DNA of 16,440 nucleotides from Candidatus Neomicrothrix sp. UBA2131 (GTDB lineage: Bacteria; Actinomycetota; Acidimicrobiia; Acidimicrobiales; MedAcidi-G1), in contig DCXR01000001.1 in NCBI GenBank assembly GCA_002329075.1, forward strand, positions 1 to 16,440, in the 5' to 3' direction. The notes beneath the pieces are model-generated. The model did not search any database. It saw nothing but the letters and a program-made list of their open reading frames with translations, and had not been told where the DNA came from. How positions within the stretch are numbered: position 1 is the stretch's first letter; each line of letters starts with the position of its first letter. A program made the translations under genes and the position numbers. Positions 12,714 through 16,440 of the stretch are shown in pieces.

Positions 12714-12719
12714 TAGGTT
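12714..12719 (+). promoter_or_regulatory. Putative -10 (TAGGTT) for the glycerophosphodiesterase gene
   Basis: TAGGTT lies eight bases before ATG 12728, so transcription would start at or one to two bases before the start codon. The intervening CGCCGGGA has no complete Shine-Dalgarno. Confidence 0.42.
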
Positions 12720-12727
12720 CGCCGGGA

Positions 12728-13432
12728 ATGGACAGCGACCAGACCGCCCGCCCTCTCGTGATCGCCCACCGGGGCGACTCGGCGAACCATGCCGACAACA
12801 CCGTCGGTGCCTACCGCTCGGCGCTCGAACAGGGTGCCAACTGGGTCGAACTCGATGTGCGCCGTACAGCCGACGACGTCCTGGTGGCCCACCACGACGC
12901 CCACCTCGCCGACGGGCGCCTCATCCGTGAACTGGCCGCAGCCGACCTGCCCGACGCGGTCCCCACCCTGGCCGAGGCGTTCGAGGCGTGCGAGGGCATG
13001 GGCGTCAACGTCGAGGTCAAGCACCTCCCCGGTGACCCGGACCACGCCGACGTCCACCTCGTCTGCGACGCAGTTGCCGGACTCTCCGCCGCCTACCGTC
13101 CACCCGAGCAGCTGCTCATCTCGTCGTTCGACATCGCCGCCGTCGACATGATCCGGGACACCGACTCCGGCCTACCGACCGGCTGGATCGTGGCCGAGCG
13201 TTACACCGCCGACCTGATCCTCGAGCGCACCGTCGCCCACGGACACGGCACGGTCTGTCCATGGGACGGGCTCGTCGACCAGCACCTGGTCGAACACGCC
13301 CGGGATCGCGGCCTCCGGGTGGTGGTGTGGACGGTCGACGATCCCGACCGCATGGTCGAACTGGCCGGCTGGCGCGTCGACGGGATCATCAGCAACGATC
13401 CGGGACTCCTGCGCCGAACCCTGGATTCATAG
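12728..13432 (+). CDS. Glycerophosphodiester phosphodiesterase
   Basis: A 234-residue enzyme expected to hydrolyse glycerophosphodiesters to glycerol-3-phosphate and an alcohol. It carries the TIM-barrel signatures of the family: IAHRGDSAN (His14, Arg15), WVELDVRRTADDVLVAHHD (Glu41, Asp43, His56), VNVEVKHLP (Glu96, Lys98), and near the C-terminus VVVWTVDDP plus VDGIISNDPGLL. No signal peptide is visible, so it is probably cytoplasmic and acts on recycled lipid headgroups. The length is typical of the short bacterial UgpQ-like form. It is 48 bp from the kinase gene and convergent with a lipid kinase 9 bp away. The substrate range cannot be told from sequence. Confidence 0.92.
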   Translation: MDSDQTARPLVIAHRGDSANHADNTVGAYRSALEQGANWVELDVRRTADDVLVAHHDAHLADGRLIRELAAADLPDAVPTLAEAFEACEGMGVNVEVKHLPGDPDHADVHLVCDAVAGLSAAYRPPEQLLISSFDIAAVDMIRDTDSGLPTGWIVAERYTADLILERTVAHGHGTVCPWDGLVDQHLVEHARDRGLRVVVWTVDDPDRMVELAGWRVDGIISNDPGLLRRTLDS

Positions 13433-13441
13433 CAGCGGCGG

Positions 13442-14428
13442 CTACGAGAACGCAGACGACCCGAGGGGAACGACAAGGTCCAGGGCGTCGGGCACGTGGC
13501 GAAACCTGAGTTCCTCGGCATCGCCGAGGTGGTCGCCGTCGACCTGCCACGGCACCGGCCGGTGGGGGACCAGCAGCGCCTCGGCAACGTCGGTGCGCAC
13601 GTCGACGATCGTGCTGCCGGCGACGCTGCCACCCATCCCCGCTGCCGCGGCCAGTACCGGCAACAGCCTGCCCGGTGCAAGCGATGTGAGGGTCACCATG
13701 GCGAGTGGCGTGTCGAGCCGGGTCTCTGGTGCCAGCGAGAGGCCACGCGTGCCGAGGTACGTGTAGGGGTCGGTGTTGAGGCACACGGCCATCAGCCCCT
13801 CGACGGCCGCCTCCTCGCCGAGGTGGTCGACATCGTCCATGTCGTCGCCCGGCGCTTCGCGGACAGACCTCGTCGAAACCCGGAAGGCGGGGCTGCGACG
13901 GTCGTAGTGGCGGACCCAGGTGTCGACCGCGGCAACCACGAACAGCGGGTGCCCGGCGAAGCGCTTGAGCAGACCACCCCTGCGCTCGACCTGTTCGACC
14001 ACAGCGGCATCGAAGCCGATGCCGACGTGGAACAGGAAGTAGCGGTCGTTGACGCAGCCCAGACCCACGCGCCGGAACGAGCCGGCCTCCATGGCGTCGA
14101 GCAGCGCACCGGTTGCCTCCACCGGATCGTCGGGAAGGCCGAGGGTGCGGGCGAACACGTTTGTCGACCCGCCCGGCACGGCGGCGAGGGCGGTATCTGT
14201 GCCCGCCAGTCCGTTGGCTGCCTCGTTGAGGGTGCCGTCTCCGCCGAGTACAACGACCACGTCCATGCCGTCGTTGGCGGCGCTCTGGGCCAGGCGGGTG
14301 GCGTGGCCACGCCGGCTGGTGGCGGCCACCTCGAGGCGGTGGTCGGCCGACAGGGCCTTCTGGATCACGATCCGGGTTCGGGCCGTGACCGACGAGGCCG
14401 ACGGGTTGACCACGAGCAGGATCTTCAT
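13442..14428 (-). CDS. Diacylglycerol kinase-family lipid kinase (LCB5/YegS type)
   Basis: A 328-residue ATP-dependent lipid kinase of the DAGK catalytic domain family. It begins MKILLVVNPSAS, contains the nucleotide loop VVVLGGDGTLNEAANGL (58-74) and the second motif PGGSTNVFARTLGLP (85-99), followed by the beta-sandwich C-terminal domain with FLFHVGIGFDAAVV. In actinobacteria such enzymes phosphorylate diacylglycerol or related lipids during phospholipid turnover and glycolipid synthesis; the substrate is unknown here. ATG 14428 is chosen because the NPSAS strand is the family N-terminus and a TACCCT box sits seven bases upstream; the frame stays open to 14896, antisense to etfB, without family similarity. 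It is convergent with the phosphodiesterase gene and divergent from etfB. Confidence 0.92.
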   Translation of the reverse strand: MKILLVVNPSASSVTARTRIVIQKALSADHRLEVAATSRRGHATRLAQSAANDGMDVVVVLGGDGTLNEAANGLAGTDTALAAVPGGSTNVFARTLGLPDDPVEATGALLDAMEAGSFRRVGLGCVNDRYFLFHVGIGFDAAVVEQVERRGGLLKRFAGHPLFVVAAVDTWVRHYDRRSPAFRVSTRSVREAPGDDMDDVDHLGEEAAVEGLMAVCLNTDPYTYLGTRGLSLAPETRLDTPLAMVTLTSLAPGRLLPVLAAAAGMGGSVAGSTIVDVRTDVAEALLVPHRPVPWQVDGDHLGDAEELRFRHVPDALDLVVPLGSSAFS

Positions 14429-14435
14429 GCCGGCG

Positions 14436-14441
14436 AGGGTA
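14436..14441 (-). promoter_or_regulatory. Putative leaderless promoter -10 (TACCCT) for the lipid kinase gene
   Basis: On the minus strand TACCCT is followed by seven bases and ATG 14428. The same hexamer stands before the lipoprotein gene at 639-644. No Shine-Dalgarno sequence is visible. Confidence 0.5.
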
Positions 14442-14476
14442 ACGGCGCTGCGCTCGTCGTGGATCGGTTGTCGGCC

Positions 14477-14513
14477 TCGAACGGCCCACCGCTCGAGATC
14501 GGGCCGTCGAACG
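14477..14513. repeat. Inverted and direct repeats between the lipid kinase gene and etfB
   Basis: ACGGCCC (14481-14487) and GGGCCGT (14501-14507) form a perfect 7-bp inverted repeat around 13 bases, extended with one bulge to TCGA on both sides. TCGAACG also occurs twice in direct orientation, at 14477-14483 and 14507-14513, 30 bp apart. Both genes point away, so it is not a terminator. An operator or chance in GC-rich DNA are the alternatives. The 147-bp gap has no other clear element; CAGACT at 14562-14567 is the only, weak, -10 candidate for etfB. Confidence 0.35.
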
Positions 14514-14575
14514 TGACGCATTTCGCTTTTGGCTGATGGCGGGAAAGTGCCGCGTAGCAGCCAGACTCCAAGGCT

Positions 14576-15355
14576 ATGAACGTCGTCGTATGTGCCAAGC
14601 AGATCCCCGACCCGGCAGACCCGGGTCAGATGGACCCCGAAACCCGGACCCTCAAGCGGGACGTCAAGCTCATCCTGGATGAGTCCGACTCCTACGGGGT
14701 CGAGATGGGCCTCCAGTTGGTGGATGCCGCCGGCGAAGGCGAGGTCGTCCTCGTCTCGATGGTGCCGAACAGCGAGGTGGGCGGGCTCCGCACCGCACTC
14801 GCCATGGGCGCCGGAAGCGCCATCCTCGTCAGCGACGAGGCACTGGCCGGCTCCGATGCCCTCTCGACCGCCAAGGTCCTTGCCGCCGCCATCCAACGCT
14901 GCGAACCCGACCTCGTCCTCACCGCCACCGAGTCGAGCGACGGCTACACCGGCACCGTGCCCGTGCAGATCGCCGAACTACTCGACCTGCCGTCGGTCAC
15001 GTTCGCCAAGTCGATCGAGGTTTCGGGCGACACCGCCACGGTGCAGCGCCAGACTGAGGACGGCTACGACGTGATCGAGTGCAGCCTGCCCTGTGTCGTC
15101 TCGGTCACCGCCGGCGTCGTCGAGCCCCGCTACCCGTCGTTCAAGGGGATCATGGCGGCCAAGAACAAGCCGGTCGACGAACTCGACCTCGCCGCACTCG
15201 GGATCGATCCGGCCACCGTCGGTTGGACCGGCGCCCGCCAGGAGATCGTCGCCACCGCCGAGGCACCCGCCGGTGAGGCCGGCGAGATCATCCACGACGA
15301 GGGCGACGCCCACGAACGCATCCTTGCGTTTCTCGACGACCTGAAGATCCTGTAG
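14576..15355 (+). CDS. etfB: Electron transfer flavoprotein beta subunit
   Basis: Small subunit of the ETF heterodimer, which accepts electrons from acyl-CoA and other flavin dehydrogenases and passes them to the quinone pool or a partner oxidase. The 259 residues begin NVVVCAKQIPDP, contain the conserved DESDSYGVEMGLQL and TATESSDGYTGTVPVQIAELL segments with the nucleotide (AMP) site, and the family signature near VEPRYPSFKGIMAAKNKPVD (about 182-201). The length is normal. The start is the first ATG of the conserved N-terminus; only a weak AAGG precedes it. It is followed nine bases later by etfA in the same transcript. The bifurcating FixA type is not suggested, since no fixCX genes follow. 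Confidence 0.96.
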   Translation: MNVVVCAKQIPDPADPGQMDPETRTLKRDVKLILDESDSYGVEMGLQLVDAAGEGEVVLVSMVPNSEVGGLRTALAMGAGSAILVSDEALAGSDALSTAKVLAAAIQRCEPDLVLTATESSDGYTGTVPVQIAELLDLPSVTFAKSIEVSGDTATVQRQTEDGYDVIECSLPCVVSVTAGVVEPRYPSFKGIMAAKNKPVDELDLAALGIDPATVGWTGARQEIVATAEAPAGEAGEIIHDEGDAHERILAFLDDLKIL

Positions 15356-15359
15356 GAGG
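15354..15359 (+). promoter_or_regulatory. Ribosome binding site of etfA (AGGAGG)
   Basis: A perfect AGGAGG begins inside the etfB stop codon and ends five bases before GTG 15365. It fixes this GTG as the etfA start and implies coupled translation of the two subunits. Confidence 0.8.
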
Positions 15360-15364
15360 CCGCT

Positions 15365-16333
15365 GTGGGAATCTCGAAGATCTGGATATACGGCGAGTCG
15401 ACCGGCGGGGTCGTCTCCACCGCAACCCTCGAGTTGCTGGCCAAGGCCCGCACCATCGGGGACACCGTCGAGGTCGTCGTCCACGGCGACGCCTCAGCCG
15501 TGGCCGCCGAACTCGGCGAGCACGGTGCGTCCACCGTCCTGTCGATCGGCGAACTCGGCGATGGCCTGCCCGGCCCCCGGGTCGCTTCGGCGATGGCCAC
15601 AGCGATCGACGCCGGCAACGGCCCCGACGTGCTGCTCTTGGCCACCAGCTACGACGGCCGCGATGTGGCCGGGCGCCTGTCGGCCAAGATCGACGCACCT
15701 GTCATCACCAACGTGGTGGACCTCACGGTCGACGGCGACCGCCTGCTGGGCGTCGAGTCGATCTTCGGTGGTTCGCTCGACATCTCGACCGGCTTCACCG
15801 GTGACGGCACCGCGATCTTCCTCGTGCGTCCCAAGTCCTTCGCAGCCGAATCGGCCGGTGGCGCTGCCGCTGCGGTCGACAGCCTCGAGGGCGGCGACCT
15901 CGGCAACACAGGCGGCTCGACCGTCAAGGACCGCTTCGCCGAGGAGAGCACGGGCCCCAAGCTGGACGAGGCCGCCATCGTCGTTTCGGGCGGCCGTGGC
16001 CTCGGCTCAGCTGAGCACTACGAGTTGATCGAGACGCTGGCCGGCCTCCTCAAGGGTGCCGCCGGTGCCTCGCGTGCCGTGGTCGACGCCGGCTGGGTGC
16101 CGTATTCGTACCAGGTGGGCCAGACCGGCAAGGTCGTGAAGCCGGCGGTCTACCTGGCCTGCGGCATCTCGGGCGCCACGCAGCACCTGGTGGGGATGAA
16201 GGGCTCAGCCAACATCATCGCCATCAACAAGGACGAGGAGGCCCCCATCTTCGGCGTGGCCGACCTCGGCATCGTCGGTGATCTCCACAAGGTCGTCCCG
16301 AAGCTCATCGAGGCCCTCCAGGCCCGAGCCTGA
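15365..16333 (+). CDS. etfA: Electron transfer flavoprotein alpha subunit
   Basis: FAD-binding large subunit of ETF, 322 residues. The N-terminal domain has TSYDGRDVAGRLSAKIDAPV (about 95-113). The C-terminal FAD domain begins SGGRGLGS (208-215) and carries the diagnostic blocks GASRAVVDAGWVPYSYQVGQ (234-253), TGKVVKPAVYLACGISGATQ (254-273), HLVGMKGSANIIAINKDEEA (274-293) and PIFGVADLGIVGDL. All expected FAD contact motifs are present and the length is standard. GTG start with a perfect Shine-Dalgarno. With etfB it forms the whole functional dimer; the quinone-side partner and dehydrogenases are not in the window. A hairpin follows six bases after the stop. Confidence 0.97.
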   Translation: MGISKIWIYGESTGGVVSTATLELLAKARTIGDTVEVVVHGDASAVAAELGEHGASTVLSIGELGDGLPGPRVASAMATAIDAGNGPDVLLLATSYDGRDVAGRLSAKIDAPVITNVVDLTVDGDRLLGVESIFGGSLDISTGFTGDGTAIFLVRPKSFAAESAGGAAAAVDSLEGGDLGNTGGSTVKDRFAEESTGPKLDEAAIVVSGGRGLGSAEHYELIETLAGLLKGAAGASRAVVDAGWVPYSYQVGQTGKVVKPAVYLACGISGATQHLVGMKGSANIIAINKDEEAPIFGVADLGIVGDLHKVVPKLIEALQARA

Positions 16334-16338
16334 TCCAC

Positions 16339-16357
16339 GGCGGGGCGTTGTCCCGCC
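16339..16357. terminator. Hairpin after etfA, possible bidirectional terminator
   Basis: GGCGGG and CCCGCC form a perfect 6-bp stem around a 7-base loop, between the etfA stop and the stop of the convergent partial gene. There is no clear T-run on either side, so it is a stem-only candidate. Confidence 0.42.
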
Positions 16358-16440
16358 TACTCTCCCCGGTCGACCGCCTCGAGGGCCCAGGCCAGGCCGT
16401 CGGCCGGATCCTCGACAGCCATCTGCAGGTGCCAGCCCTG
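16357..16440 (-). CDS. 3' end of an unidentified gene entering from the right edge
   Basis: Twenty-seven codons and a TAG stop (16357-16359) are open on the minus strand to the window edge. The C-terminus reads DGLAWALEAVDRGE after GWHLQMAVEDPA. Codon choice, with G or C at most third positions, fits the neighbouring genes, and the convergent placement behind a hairpin is what a real gene end would give. The fragment is too short to assign a family. Confidence 0.45.
   Translation of the reverse strand, partial: QGWHLQMAVEDPADGLAWALEAVDRGE

Noticed and set aside
14429..14896. N-terminal extension of the lipid kinase frame antisense to etfB.
   Set aside because: The DAGK-family N-terminus (MKILLVVNPSAS) begins at 14428 with a promoter-like hexamer in front; the upstream part is only an open shadow of etfB.
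1..16440. Search for tRNA, rRNA, CRISPR arrays, insertion sequences, integrases and riboswitches.
   Set aside because: No cloverleaf-like gene, regular repeat array, transposase or integrase motif was seen; protein genes occupy nearly all the window and the largest gap is 147 bp.

Overview
The window is chromosomal DNA of a high-GC bacterium, most likely an actinobacterium. The actinobacterial signals are a 501-residue PdtaS-type sensor kinase, a DUF3107 protein, a septum-formation-family lipoprotein, an Mrp without its usual CXXC, frequent GTG starts, and an apparent preference for leaderless starts. A complete System I cytochrome c maturation (Ccm) operon is unusual for that phylum. Together with the marine/aquatic-style gene set it makes me lean towards Acidimicrobiia or a similarly deep lineage; this is inference, not proof. 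I see no RNA genes, mobile elements, CRISPR arrays or phage genes. The gene content is housekeeping and densely packed.

Layout. (1) 60-632, minus: a lipoprotein divergent from (2) the operon ccmA-B-C-D-E-F-G(TlpA-like)-H/I, 670-7244, plus. This operon builds the whole haem export, haem chaperone, apocytochrome reduction and ligation machine; most of its genes overlap or nearly touch. (3) 7241-9623, minus: sufR-like Fe-S sensing regulator, then cysteine desulfurase, then a SixA-like histidine phosphatase. The last gene's stop interlocks with the ccmH stop in the bases CTAG. (4) Divergent from sufR, 9721-11130, plus: mrp (MIP18 plus P-loop Fe-S carrier) and a small DUF3107 gene. Blocks 3 and 4 look like a small Fe-S biogenesis locus around one 97-bp control region. 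(5) 11174-12679: pdtaS-like histidine kinase without an adjacent response regulator. (6) 12728-14428: glycerophosphodiester phosphodiesterase and a diacylglycerol-kinase-family lipid kinase, convergent, 9 bp apart. (7) 14576-16333: etfB-etfA electron transfer flavoprotein, closed by a hairpin. (8) 16357-16440: the 3' end of an unidentified minus-strand gene.

The most interesting signal not named by gene calls is regulatory. Six of the eight intergenic transcription-unit starts have a TANNNT hexamer ending 6-8 nt before the ATG/GTG, the geometry of leaderless actinobacterial promoters. The sufR case also carries a GGT-N6-ACC palindrome lying over that hexamer, with partial resemblance to DtxR/IdeR boxes. 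I found no convincing wholly new system; the most notable system is the Ccm operon in this background.
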